Assembly (NCBI RefSeq): GCF_017639205.1
Contig: NZ_CP071139.1
Coordinates: 4,899,001-4,963,000 of the forward strand
Direction: 5' to 3'
DNA: 64,000 bases
Source of the DNA: Streptomyces nojiriensis
GTDB lineage: Bacteria; Actinomycetota; Actinomycetes; Streptomycetales; Streptomycetaceae
The notes beneath the pieces are model-generated. The model was given only the letters and a program-made list of their open reading frames with translations, searched no databases and was not told the origin of the DNA. Both the position numbers and the translations under genes were made by a program. Below, piece by piece: positions 16,222 to 24,817 of the stretch; within the stretch, counting starts at the first letter, position 1; every line of letters begins with the position of its first letter.

Positions 16222-16593
16222 TCAAGTGCGGGCGTTGGCTGTCTGCATGTAGTACTTGCCGGCGGGGGCGTTGCCGAACTCCTTCCAGAACGTGCCGTTG
16301 TCGCAAGACCAGTCACGCCAGGCCACCCACTTGTCCGGCGCCCAGTCGATGTCGATCTTGAAGTCGTAGCCGACCCGGCCCTGAGCGCCGTTGCTCGTGG
16401 CGCAGGCGTCCTGCGTCGCCGACTGGCTGTTGCCCGGGGCGCTCCAACGGCCGGTCTCCGCACCCACACCCTCGTCGGTGAAGGAGAAGTTTTTGACCTG
16501 GGTGTACCCGGCGAAGGCGTTCGGCGCGAGCGCGCCGATGAGTCCTGCTGCGAGCGAGGCCGTCACCACGGCCGACCCCATGCGAGTACGCAT
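16222..16593 (-). CDS. Small secreted protein of unknown function
   Basis: This 123-residue precursor has a clear Sec signal peptide. It starts MRTRMGS, then has a hydrophobic core, with probable cleavage after APNAFA near residue 28. The mature part is rich in Trp, Asp and aromatic residues and has two Cys (DACATSN and DWSCDN) that may form a disulphide. I do not recognise a family. The start is ATG 16593 because GGAGGG lies 7 nt upstream and the signal peptide begins there; the longer in-frame reading to 16716 would bury the signal. It is probably extracellular. Confidence 0.75.
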   Translation of the reverse strand: MRTRMGSAVVTASLAAGLIGALAPNAFAGYTQVKNFSFTDEGVGAETGRWSAPGNSQSATQDACATSNGAQGRVGYDFKIDIDWAPDKWVAWRDWSCDNGTFWKEFGNAPAGKYYMQTANART

Positions 16594-17512
16594 GGGGTTC
16601 CCTCCGTTTGCTCCACCGTCCCCGGTGGAGTCTGTGCACTGCGTGCCGTCATCGGCACCCAGCTGAAGATGATCTTCATCAATGTGCGTGTCTTGGTCAA
16701 ATGACGGCATGATCAAGCCAAATTTCGATGTTTGCGTTTGCTTTTTGATGACCCATCTGGGTGTTGGTGGCGGGCCGCCAAAGATGAACTCGCCGTTTTG
16801 GTCGGGTAGTCGGCCGCTCTGCCGGAGTGCGGGCGCCGGAGGGCCTCGACGCCAGGTCGTCCAGCGGCGACCCCTGCGGGTGCCGGAACCGGCTGCGCCG
16901 GGAGGGGCCTGCCCCTGGACGAACCCCCGGCGGCCGGGTGGCCTCGGTTGCGTCGCCCAACCCTTCGAAGCGCGCGACCGCTCGCGTCGTCCGGCTCACC
17001 ACTGCCCGGTTCGTCCCGCACCGACCCCCGACGTGCCCCCATTCATGATCGTTTGCGGGCGCAGTCCTGCACATGCAGCAAAGAAGTGCCTGAAGCCCGA
17101 TCCCAACTCGCGGCAGCGGACACGGCCTTCGCGCCGAGGCGGATGGCTTCCGCAGCCGGGTTCCTCCCGGCTGCGCGGATGGTCCGGGTCACTGCTGCGT
17201 CCGCGGTCGGCCGCTCCGATCACCTCGGACAGAGGGATCTCCGTGCCCTGCGTATACAGGACCTGGCGAGCCCCGCTCGGGGGCCCCCGGGCACCGGGTT
17301 CGACCGCTGTTGACCGTCCTCGAGGGCACGGTTGGGGCACGCCTTTGCGGTGCTGCCGCGGCAGAGGTGTGCGCCGCCCGGATCGCCCGCGATCGGGCCT
17401 GGTTGGCAGGTCGCCTTTGGGTGGGACTGCTTCCGCAAGCAGTTGGCCGGAGGAAACGGGGGCGACATCCGCGCCAGCCGGATATCTTCCGCATGTTGGG
17501 AGGGTGTGGTCG
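16594..17512. other. Non-coding or decayed stretch
   Basis: No reading frame here looks convincing. The first ~150 bp are A/T-richer and probably hold the promoter of the secreted-protein gene on the minus strand. The rest is G/C-rich with many long but shadow-like frames on both strands, and no domain or RBS-start combination could be found. Confidence 0.5.
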
Positions 17513-18796
17513 TCAGGAGGCGGAAGTGGGTCGCGTCCAGCACTCGAGGTCGCTCAGTGCCTTGGTGAAGGAGCCGAGCATCGGGTGCAGGTGTTCCTCG
17601 TCGAGCGGGACGAGGCCGTCGGTGTGTGCACCGCCCGCCACCGTGATGTAGCGGTGCAGGCCGGCGCGCCCGGCGTCGGTGACCATGCGGTGGTAGGCGT
17701 CGCCGAAGGCGGCCGGCGGGGTGAGGGCGTCGAGGCTGCCCTGGATGCTGATGAGGGGGCGGCGGATGTTCCCGGTGAGGGAGATCCGCTCCACGGCCTC
17801 GTGCACCGCCCGGGGGCGGGAGGCGAAGTCGTAGTCGGTGTCGCAGCCGGCCCCGGTGCCTGCCGGACAGTGGGGGGTGCCGGCCTGGGTGGGGCCGTCG
17901 TAGTCGGGGTCGAGCTCCTCGCGGATCACCCGCTGGAGCAGGTCCCACTGCTTGTCGTAGTGCCAGCCCCACTGGGGTTCGGAGCCCTTGGGGTAGCCGG
18001 CGGCGAGGATGGCGGCCTGGGCGCTCCGGTCGCCCTTGTCATAGCGGGGGTAGGCGCGCAGGGCGGGCGGGAGGGTGGCGAGGAGGCCGCCGTCCGGGGT
18101 GAAGGTGAGGGCGTTCCAGTCCAGGCCGCCGGTGTAGAGGTCGGGACGGTGTTCGAGCTGCCAGCGGACGAGGTAGCCGCCTGCGGAGAGGCCGGCGGCG
18201 TAGGTGGAGCGCGGGCTGCGGCCGTAGTGCCGGCCGGCCACCTGCTTGGCGGCGACGGTGAGTTCGGTGACCCTGCGGTGCCATTCCAGGATGGCGTCGC
18301 CGGGGCGGTCCCCGTCCTTGTAGATCTCGGGGCCGGTGTTGCCCTTGTCGGTGGCGGCGTAGGCGTATCCCTTCGCGAGGACTTGGTCGCTGATGATCCG
18401 GTCGTTGGCGTACTGCTTGCGCAGTCCCGGCGGTCCGGCGACGACGAGTCCGCCGTTCCAGTGGTCGGGCAGCCGGATGACGAACTGGCTGTCGTGCTTC
18501 CAGCCGTAGTTGACGTTGGTGTTGGTGGTGGAGGTGTCGGGGAAGTAGCCGTCGATCTGGACACCTGGGACGCCTGACGGAGTCGTGGTCCCCGGAGCCT
18601 CCAGGCCCGTCCAGTCGTCCGGATCCGTGTGCCCGGTGAGCCGGGTGCCCGTGGTGGTCAGATCGGTGAGGCGGGCGGAGACGGTGTACTCGGCGCCGGG
18701 GACCCTGATGTCGGCGGGGCCGGTCCGGGCGGCCGCCGGGGCTGTCAGGACGGTTGCCATCAGCAGGGGTGCGATGGCGAGGGAACGCAGGTGCAT
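17513..18796 (-). CDS. Secreted alpha/beta-hydrolase (esterase)
   Basis: The precursor has 427 residues. The signal peptide MHLRSLAIAPLLMATVLTA is followed by PAAARTG. The catalytic triad of an alpha/beta hydrolase can be read: nucleophile in AAGLSAGGY (G-x-S-x-G), acid in GSLDALTPP and histidine in AGGAHTDG. The long middle insertion and overall plan resemble tannase/feruloyl-esterase-like or hydroxybutyrate-oligomer hydrolases. It should act outside the cell on ester-linked polymers or oligomers. It is divergent from the sensor-kinase gene, so its expression could be controlled by that two-component pair (inference from position only). Confidence 0.85.
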   Translation of the reverse strand: MHLRSLAIAPLLMATVLTAPAAARTGPADIRVPGAEYTVSARLTDLTTTGTRLTGHTDPDDWTGLEAPGTTTPSGVPGVQIDGYFPDTSTTNTNVNYGWKHDSQFVIRLPDHWNGGLVVAGPPGLRKQYANDRIISDQVLAKGYAYAATDKGNTGPEIYKDGDRPGDAILEWHRRVTELTVAAKQVAGRHYGRSPRSTYAAGLSAGGYLVRWQLEHRPDLYTGGLDWNALTFTPDGGLLATLPPALRAYPRYDKGDRSAQAAILAAGYPKGSEPQWGWHYDKQWDLLQRVIREELDPDYDGPTQAGTPHCPAGTGAGCDTDYDFASRPRAVHEAVERISLTGNIRRPLISIQGSLDALTPPAAFGDAYHRMVTDAGRAGLHRYITVAGGAHTDGLVPLDEEHLHPMLGSFTKALSDLECWTRPTSAS

Positions 18797-19007
18797 GAGT
18801 CCTCATCTCGTGCGGTGGTGACGCCGAGGAATCTAGGAACCGCAGGTCATGAGAGGTAAGTACGCAGCGGCAGGGGTGTGCGGGACCGGAGGGCACATGA
18901 CCTTCGGCCACATCCCGCACTCCGTCGGCCGCGTGGTGCGGATGGGCTCGTGGGTCTGCGTACGCTGCGAGGACCGTGCGTGTGCACGGGATTTCCGAGG
19001 AGGTCCT

Positions 19008-20093
19008 ATGCCGCGTCCTGTGCCCTGGATACCCGCCGTCCTGTACGGGGCGGTGCTCGCGGGGGGCCTTTACTACGCCGCGATCGGTCCGGGTTTCGAC
19101 TCCCGCACCGGCGGGTTCGCGGTGCTGCTGTGCGTGCTGGCGGCCCTCGACGGGAGGGCGTGGCGGATTCCTGAGGGCGCCGTGTTCGCCCTCAGGGCCG
19201 TGCTGCTCTGCGCGGTGGCCGCTCTCGACACCTCGGGGCTCTCGCGGGTGCTGTTCGTGCTGGTGCCGTTCCTGGGGTTCTTCGCGTTCGGTCCGGCTGC
19301 CGCGGTGTGGCTCGGCGCGGGCTGTGTGCTCCTGCTGGCGGGCGCGTTCACGCTGTGGGTGCCGGACTGGGCGGTGCGCGCCGAGTACATCTCCGACCTG
19401 CTGATGTTCGCGCTGGGCGTTGTACTGGCGCTGGCCATGGCGGGGGTTGCCGTACGGGAGCAGCGGGCCCGCGGTCGGCTGGAGGACACCCTCGCGCAGG
19501 TGGCGCAGCTGTCGGCGGCCCGGGAGCGCAACCGGCTGGCCCGCGAGATCCACGACAGTCTCGGGCACCATCTGACCGCGATCGGCATTCAGTTGGAGAA
19601 GGCCGAGGCGTTCGCCGCGCTCGATCCGGCCGCCTCCGCGCAGGCCGTGTCCCATGCCCGCTGGTCCGCGAACCGGGCCTTGGACGAGGTACGGGCCTCC
19701 GTGCGCACCCTGGGACCCGAGGCGGAGTCGGAACCGGTGGGCCTCTCCCGGACGCTGGCCGACCTCGTCCACCACCTGGACGGCGGCGCCCGCCGGATCT
19801 CCTTGGACGTGTCGGGCGTCGAGCGGCGGCCGCTGCTGGTGCTGTACCGGGCGGCGCAGGAGGGCCTCACCAACGCCTGCCGGCATTCGGGAGCCACCGA
19901 GATCGGCGTGAGGGTCCGCTACGACGACCACGGCGCGAGCCTGTGCGTCACGGACAACGGCAGCGGTCTGGGCGGGGCCGAGGAGGGTTTCGGCCTGGCC
20001 GGGCTGCGGGAACGCGTCCGTCTGGCCGACGGGAGGCTGGAGCTGTCCAGTTCGGACCGGGGCACCGCACTCACGGTGGGGGTGCCGTGGTGA
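19008..20093 (+). CDS. Sensor histidine kinase, NarL/DesK class (HisKA_3)
   Basis: The protein has 361 residues. Five or so membrane segments occupy residues about 5-145. The dimerisation/phosphoacceptor helix REIHDSLGHHLTAIGIQLEK carries the phosphorylated His182, and the HATPase domain ends the protein (NACRHSGATEIGV, TDNGSGL, GFGLAGLRERV). ATG 19008 is chosen because CCGAGGAGG lies just upstream and the first membrane segment follows at once. It phosphorylates the response regulator encoded next, whose GTG start overlaps its stop. The stimulus is probably membrane- or envelope-related because there is no large extracellular domain. Confidence 0.93.
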   Translation: MPRPVPWIPAVLYGAVLAGGLYYAAIGPGFDSRTGGFAVLLCVLAALDGRAWRIPEGAVFALRAVLLCAVAALDTSGLSRVLFVLVPFLGFFAFGPAAAVWLGAGCVLLLAGAFTLWVPDWAVRAEYISDLLMFALGVVLALAMAGVAVREQRARGRLEDTLAQVAQLSAARERNRLAREIHDSLGHHLTAIGIQLEKAEAFAALDPAASAQAVSHARWSANRALDEVRASVRTLGPEAESEPVGLSRTLADLVHHLDGGARRISLDVSGVERRPLLVLYRAAQEGLTNACRHSGATEIGVRVRYDDHGASLCVTDNGSGLGGAEEGFGLAGLRERVRLADGRLELSSSDRGTALTVGVPW

Positions 20094-20731
20094 ACAGACC
20101 CGTGGCGCAGGAGGGGGCGAACGTACGCGTCCTCGTGGTCGACGACCAGGACCTCGTCCGCGAGGGCATCGCCGCACTGCTCGGCATCCAGCCCGGTATC
20201 GAGGTGGTGGGCAGCGCGCGGGACGGTGCCGAGGCCGTGGACGTCGCCGGGCAGTGTCACCCCGACGTGGTGCTGATGGACGTCCGGATGCCCGGCATGG
20301 ACGGGGTGGCAGCCACGGCGCTGCTGCGTCGGCAACTGCCCGGCTGCCGGATCGTGATGCTGACGACCTTCAACGACGACGAGTACGTCGGCCGGGCACT
20401 CAAGGCGGGGGCGGTCGGCTACCTGCTGAAGAACCTGCCCGCGGCGGAACTCGCCCAGGCGGTCCGCCTGGCGCACGCGGGTGTCGCCCAGTTCGATCAG
20501 ACGGTCATCGCCGCGCTGGCCGCCGGCGCCCCCGCTCCTGACCTGCTGACGCCCCGGGAGACGGAGGTGCTGCGGCTCATCTCCGCGGGCGCCACGAACC
20601 GGGAGATCGCCGCCCGGCTGTACCTGAGCGAGGGCACCGTCAAGAACCACATTTCGCGCGTGCTGAGCCGACTGGGCCTGCGCGACCGGACCCAGGCCGC
20701 GCTCTACGCGCGGGACAACGGGCTGATCTGA
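20090..20731 (+). CDS. NarL/LuxR-family response regulator
   Basis: The protein has 213 residues. An N-terminal receiver domain carries the acidic pair in VVDDQ, the phosphoacceptor Asp64 in LMDVRMPGMDG, the Thr of MLTTFND and the Lys of YLLKN. A C-terminal LuxR helix-turn-helix follows (LTPRETEVLRLISAGATNREIAARLYLSEGTVKNH). It is translationally coupled to the kinase gene by the overlap at 20090-20093. Targets cannot be read from the sequence; the divergent secreted hydrolase gene is the nearest candidate. Confidence 0.95.
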   Translation: MNRPVAQEGANVRVLVVDDQDLVREGIAALLGIQPGIEVVGSARDGAEAVDVAGQCHPDVVLMDVRMPGMDGVAATALLRRQLPGCRIVMLTTFNDDEYVGRALKAGAVGYLLKNLPAAELAQAVRLAHAGVAQFDQTVIAALAAGAPAPDLLTPRETEVLRLISAGATNREIAARLYLSEGTVKNHISRVLSRLGLRDRTQAALYARDNGLI

Positions 20732-20842
20732 GCGGCGGCCCGGCCGTGGCCCGTCGCGGGCTTCCGCTGCCCCGCCTGGGCAACCACGGGCGTCAGCCCT
20801 TCGACGTGCCGGCGCCGCCGAGCACGCGGACCGCGTCGGCGA

Positions 20843-21178
20843 TCAGCGTTGGCGGGGCCGGCGGATTTTCATGTCGTCCACGCTGGTGACCTGGGTACGC
20901 AGTGCGCCGTGGCCGATGGCGCGTGCGGCGAGAGCCGTGGCCGCCCGGTCGCAGGCCGTGCCCCCCGCCGCCTCGTCCGCCAGATCGGCGGCCTGCCGGA
21001 CCACGCAGCGGAAGGAGAAGGCGCGCAGCTCCCGGTCGTAGACGAGGGTGCCGTCTTCGGTGAACGCGGCCTTGAGGATGTCGTGTTCGCCGGCGGACGC
21101 GAGGAGTTCGGTGCGTTGGGTGTCGTCCAGGTCGGCGAACACGCCGCGGACGATGACCCGGTAGGTGCGCTCACTCAT
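20843..21178 (-). CDS. Small DUF6204-like protein
   Basis: The protein has 111 residues. The pattern YRVIVRGVFADLDDTQRTELL, then HDILKAAFTEDGTLVYDRELRAFSFRC matches what I remember of the actinobacterial DUF6204 family, whose function is unknown. It overlaps the TetR regulator 3' end by 8 nt and is therefore the second gene of the tetR operon, under the same operators. Such proteins often accompany TetR/transporter pairs. Confidence 0.75.
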   Translation of the reverse strand: MSERTYRVIVRGVFADLDDTQRTELLASAGEHDILKAAFTEDGTLVYDRELRAFSFRCVVRQAADLADEAAGGTACDRAATALAARAIGHGALRTQVTSVDDMKIRRPRQR

Positions 21179-21890
21179 GGGACGTCCCTTCAGTTCGTAC
21201 GTCGCGGCCCTGCTCCAGCAGGGTGGACAATCCGTCCAGGAGGCGTTCGAGGGCGAACGAGAAGCGGGCCTCCATGGACGGGTCGGTCAGGTCGCCGGCG
21301 AGCGCGACCAGGTTGGGGAAGGTCTCCTGCGGCAGCCGGCGCAGCTGCTCCCCTGCGGCCGTGGCGACCTCTCGGCGGTCGGCACCCATGGCCTCGGACG
21401 CCGAGAGGGGCCCCTGCTCCTGGAGCACGAAACCCTGGACGAAAGCGCCGAGCGCGTAGTTGACCATGGCGGCGTCGGCGTCGGAGAAGCCGGCCTCCCG
21501 TAGGCGGCCGAGCTGGTCCTCCATCAGGCGCAGCAGATGGGGGCCCGGTACGAGCCGGCCCGCGACAACCTTGGCTGCGTCGCGCTTGCCGAGCAGATGC
21601 CGGCGGTAGCGCACGCAGTACTCGCGCAACTGCTCTCGCCAGCCGCCCTCCCGGGGCGGCGCCTCGGCGTCGGCCATGAGCTCGTCTGTGAGCAGGTCGA
21701 GCAGTTCCTCCTTGTTGCGCACGTGCCAGTACAGCGAGGCCGCCTTCACCCCCAGCTCCGCGGCGACCTTGCGCATCGACAGGCCGTTGACGCCCTCCTG
21801 CTCCAGCACCCGCAGGGCGGCCCGGACGAGCGCCTGCCGGGTCAGCCCCGGCTGTGACGGGGCGCCGTCGCTCTTGCTCTCCACGGCCAT
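21171..21890 (-). CDS. TetR-family repressor of the adjacent efflux pump
   Basis: The protein has 239 residues. The N-terminal helix-turn-helix is in LSMRKVAAELGVKAASLYWHVRNKEEL, which is close to the class-defining Tet repressor HTH, and the C-terminal ligand domain is of the TetR_C type (Tet-repressor-like). It is divergent from a DHA2 drug exporter. Two copies of a 13-bp palindrome lie between the two genes, so it very likely represses both itself and the pump and is released by the exported compound. The start ATG 21890 precedes the HTH by the usual 15-20 residues. Confidence 0.93.
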   Translation of the reverse strand: MAVESKSDGAPSQPGLTRQALVRAALRVLEQEGVNGLSMRKVAAELGVKAASLYWHVRNKEELLDLLTDELMADAEAPPREGGWREQLREYCVRYRRHLLGKRDAAKVVAGRLVPGPHLLRLMEDQLGRLREAGFSDADAAMVNYALGAFVQGFVLQEQGPLSASEAMGADRREVATAAGEQLRRLPQETFPNLVALAGDLTDPSMEARFSFALERLLDGLSTLLEQGRDVRTEGTSHE

Positions 21891-21936
21891 CGGCCACCTC
21901 CGTACGCGGGTCCCGCCGGGAATCCCGCTTGCGTGA

Positions 21937-21949
21937 CTAACACTGTTAG
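21937..21949. promoter_or_regulatory. TetR operator site 1
   Basis: This is the perfect palindrome CTAACA-C-TGTTAG. An identical copy lies 41 bp further on (21978-21990), which puts both on the same helical face (about four turns). The site sits 47 bp upstream of the tetR start and fits TetR autoregulation. Confidence 0.88.
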
Positions 21950-21977
21950 GGGCAGTCTAAGCGCACCGACCGATCGA

Positions 21978-21990
21978 CTAACACTGTTAG
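21978..21990. promoter_or_regulatory. TetR operator site 2
   Basis: This second identical copy of CTAACA-C-TGTTAG ends 8 bp before the exporter ATG. It overlaps the expected ribosome-binding or transcription-start region of the MFS gene, so repressor binding should block the pump directly. Confidence 0.88.
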
Positions 21991-21998
21991 GGAGAGTG

Positions 21999-23537
21999 AT
22001 GACGAAGCCGCCCACCCGACACAAAGGGCTCGTGCTCGCCACGCTGTGCGCCACGATGTTCATGGCGATGCTCGACAACGTCATCGTCAACAACGCCCTG
22101 CCCCGCATCGGGCAGCATCTGCACTCCGGCGTCAGCGGCCTTCAGTGGGTGGTCGAGAGCTACAGCCTGGTCTACGCGGCCCTGCTCCTCACCGGTGGCA
22201 CCCTGGGCGACCGGTACGGCCGCAGGCGCATCTTCCTCACCGGCCTGGCCGTCTTCACGGCGGGCTCGGCGGCTGCGGCGCTGTCCGGCTCGACCGGCGC
22301 ACTGATCGCCGCCCGGATGTTCCAGGGACTCGGCGCGGCACTCCTCACACCCGGCAGCCTGTCCATCCTGCGCCACGTCTTCACGGACGAGAAGGAGCGG
22401 GCCAGGGCCGTCGGCCTCTGGTCCGGCGTCTCCGCACTGGGCCTGGCCGTCGGCCCGGTCCTGGGCGGGCCGATCGTGGACGCCTTCGGCTGGGCCGCCG
22501 TTTTCTGGATCAACGTCCCCATCGGCATGGCGGGCCTGCTGCTCGCGTCCCGGGTCCTCCCCGAGTTCGCCGCCCGCACCAAGCGGCTGGACCTGCCGGG
22601 CCAGGCGCTCTCCGCGCTGGGATTCGGCACGCTGGTGTACGCGCTCATCGAGGGGCCCGGCCGAGGCTGGACCGACACCCGGGTGCTCACCCTCGCCGCC
22701 CTCGCGACGCTGGCCCTGCCCGCGTTCGTCGCCGTCGAGGCCCGCAGCGCCGACCCCATGCTCGACCTGCGCTTCTTCCGGGACCGGGTGCTCACCGGCG
22801 CCGCGGTGAGCGGGTTCATGATCAGCTTCGGCATGTTCGGAGCCGCCTTCTTCCTGCCCCTCCTCATGCAAGACGTGATGGGCTGGTCCCCGTCGGACGC
22901 CGGCCTGGCGGGCCTGCCGATGACCGCGATGATCGTCGTCGCCGCGCCGCTGTCGAGCGCCCTCACATCACGCCACGGCCCCCGCCTCCCGCTGGTCACC
23001 GGCCTGGCCCTGTGCGCCACGGGGCTCGGCGCTCTCTCGCTCTACGGCGCACACGCCCACTACGCGCAGTACGTATGGGTCCTGCTCACCATGGGCCTCG
23101 GCATGGGCATGACGTTCACCCCCGTGTCCATCACGGTCATGCAGCGCGTCGACCCGGCGCGGGCCGGCATGGCCTCCGCAACCCTCAACACCCTGCGCGA
23201 GATCGGCGGAGTCATCGGCGTCGCCGTCCTCGGAGCTGTCCTCAGCAGCCGGCTCACCACCCTGACCGACTCGCTCCACCGGCTCGGCGCACCGTCCGAA
23301 CTCGGCCGCCACCTCCCCGGTGCGGCCCTGGACAACACCGCAGCCCTCCCCGCTTCAGTCCGCGACGCCGTCAACGCCGCCTTCGTCGACGCCCTGCACC
23401 TGGCGCTGCGCTGCGGCAGCGCCACCCTGGCCGCCGCAGCGATCCTCGTCGCGCTACTCCTCCGCCCACAACGGGGCATCACCCCGCCGCCCGCCGACGA
23501 ACGACCGGCCCCGCAGCCGGAAGCGGCACAGCGGTAG
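21999..23537 (+). CDS. DHA2-family (14-helix) drug exporter
   Basis: This MFS protein has 512 residues and about 14 membrane helices. Motif D1 is LDNVIVNNALPRI, motif A is GDRYGRRRIFLTG, and the antiporter motif C-like region GLAVGPVLGGPIVD lies in helix 5. It belongs to the EmrB/QacA class that exports hydrophobic antibiotics or cations using the proton gradient. ATG 21999 follows GGGAGAG; GTG 21996 is a possible start. It is controlled by the divergent TetR through two operators. A self-resistance role for the nearby cluster is possible but not shown. Confidence 0.93.
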   Translation: MTKPPTRHKGLVLATLCATMFMAMLDNVIVNNALPRIGQHLHSGVSGLQWVVESYSLVYAALLLTGGTLGDRYGRRRIFLTGLAVFTAGSAAAALSGSTGALIAARMFQGLGAALLTPGSLSILRHVFTDEKERARAVGLWSGVSALGLAVGPVLGGPIVDAFGWAAVFWINVPIGMAGLLLASRVLPEFAARTKRLDLPGQALSALGFGTLVYALIEGPGRGWTDTRVLTLAALATLALPAFVAVEARSADPMLDLRFFRDRVLTGAAVSGFMISFGMFGAAFFLPLLMQDVMGWSPSDAGLAGLPMTAMIVVAAPLSSALTSRHGPRLPLVTGLALCATGLGALSLYGAHAHYAQYVWVLLTMGLGMGMTFTPVSITVMQRVDPARAGMASATLNTLREIGGVIGVAVLGAVLSSRLTTLTDSLHRLGAPSELGRHLPGAALDNTAALPASVRDAVNAAFVDALHLALRCGSATLAAAAILVALLLRPQRGITPPPADERPAPQPEAAQR

Positions 23538-23809
23538 GAAGAGGGACTCCTCCTTGCTCCGTGGTGGCGCCGCCGGGACCGCCCACGGCTTCTCGGCGGC
23601 CCGGCGGAGCAGGGCGATCAGTTGGTCGACAGCTGCCGACCCGGTCTTCATCCCGTACGGCTCCTGCTCGTCCTCGCTGAGCACCTCCTGGCTGTCCGGG
23701 TCGCGGGCGATATGGACCTGCATGCCGGGGATGGTGTCTACGGGACCGGTAGCGGAAGAAGTCGTCGCCGGGGTCCGCGAGCCCGACTGCGGGTAGCTGT
23801 CGGCAAGGC

Positions 23810-24028
23810 TTGCAGCGGTCTTCAGGCGAGTCCGGCAGTCGTGCCCAGCAGATGCGTGACCAGGCGGCGAAGCTCGAGCAGGCCGCGGAGCGTGCCACCG
23901 ACCCGGCGGAGCGTCAGCGGCTGAAGGACAAGGCCCTGCGGCTCTCGGAGCAGAGCAAGAAGGAGGCGAACGTGGCCTCGGGGACGTCGATCCCATGTGA
24001 CGGCCCTGCGGCATGTACCGGCCGGTGA
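23810..24028 (+). CDS. Small hydrophilic DUF6381-like protein
   Basis: The protein has 72 residues and is almost entirely helical. SGSRAQQMRDQAAKLEQAAERATDPAERQRLKDKALRLSEQS fits the small charged Streptomyces family I remember as DUF6381, of unknown function. The start is uncertain: TTG 23810 keeps the conserved SGESGSRAQQ segment but has a poor RBS, and ATG 23852 would shorten it. Its 3' part overlaps the convergent membrane-protein gene. These proteins often lie among stress genes, as here. Confidence 0.6.
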   Translation: MQRSSGESGSRAQQMRDQAAKLEQAAERATDPAERQRLKDKALRLSEQSKKEANVASGTSIPCDGPAACTGR

Positions 24029-24249
24029 CTGCCCGCGCGATCCTCTCTGCGTGAGGGAGACACCGGCCGGTGTTTTGCGTCCAGCACCTCTGGGCGTCGG
24101 CGGCGCAGTACCGACCTCACGGCGAGGTAGAGCACGTCGGCGATCAGGAGCAGTACGCCGGCGGAGACCAGGTACAGCATGCCTTCGACGGTCGCGCCGA
24201 CGATGATCAGCACGATCGCGGCGGTCAGCAGGAGGTAGAACACGGCCAT
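23914..24249 (-). CDS. Small membrane protein
   Basis: The protein has up to 111 residues. Two hydrophobic segments (about 3-20 and 25-45) are followed by a basic patch RSVLRRRRPE and a polar tail. The tail overlaps the convergent DUF6381-like gene, so the true protein may end earlier or the tail may be a shadow. No family is recognised. The ATG 24249 has only a weak AGG upstream. Confidence 0.5.
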   Translation of the reverse strand: MAVFYLLLTAAIVLIIVGATVEGMLYLVSAGVLLLIADVLYLAVRSVLRRRRPEVLDAKHRPVSPSRREDRAGSHRPVHAAGPSHGIDVPEATFASFLLCSESRRALSFSR

Positions 24250-24482
24250 GGTGGGATGCCTCGGTTCGCGGTTGCGCGTGCCGGAGGCGCGGCAGGATGG
24301 TCGTGGCGACCGTGCTGTTTGCGTCCTCGGCCTCGGGGGTCGTGCGGCAACGAGGTGTTCCTCGCGCGGTGTCAGGGGCGGCTACCAGTAGTGCCGTCGT
24401 GGCTGCGTCGGAAGGCGGGCCGTCCCTTCAGTGCCGAGGATGGGCGAGATCCCCACCCGCCACCTGCTGTCAGGAGCCCGTC

Positions 24483-24758
24483 ATGCTGGAGCGGAAGCTG
24501 CGCAAGGACCGCACGGAGGTCACCTTCGTCCTGCCGGCCGACACGCCACCCGGCCCGGTCAGCGTAGTGGGCGACTTCAACGACTGGCAGCCCGGTACCC
24601 ACACCCTGCGGCCGCGCAAAGACGGGAAGCGCGCCGTCACGGTCGAGCTGCCCAGCGCCAGCACCCATTCCTTCCGGTACCTGGCCGCCGGTGATTACTG
24701 GTTCAACGACGAGAGCGCCGGCGACCAGGACGGCCCCAACAGCCGTCTGCACACCTGA
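24483..24758 (+). CDS. Stand-alone CBM48 / isoamylase N-terminal-domain protein, copy 1
   Basis: The protein has 91 residues, and nearly all of it is one immunoglobulin-like glycogen-binding domain. VSVVGDFNDWQPGTHTLRP and HSFRYLAAGDYWFNDESA are the AMPK-beta/CBM48 signatures with the glycogen-contacting Trp residues. No catalytic domain follows. It probably binds alpha-glucan or acts as a regulatory partner of a glucan enzyme. RBS AGGAG lies 7 nt before ATG 24483. A paralogue with about 75% identity is at 36279-36554. Confidence 0.85.
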   Translation: MLERKLRKDRTEVTFVLPADTPPGPVSVVGDFNDWQPGTHTLRPRKDGKRAVTVELPSASTHSFRYLAAGDYWFNDESAGDQDGPNSRLHT

Positions 24759-24817
24759 TGGATCCAGGGGCGTGACCTGGTGAGGCCCGGCTGGAGGCCG
24801 ACCAGCAGTTGATCCAC

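Noticed and set aside
16594..17512. Reading frames in the gap between secreted-protein and hydrolase genes
   Set aside because: No RBS-start pairs, no recognisable motif; frames are long only because of G/C content.
23538..23809. Possible small minus-strand gene beginning MQVHIARDPDSQEV near 23720
   Set aside because: No RBS, and its far end runs antisense into the MFS gene; too weak to list as a gene.
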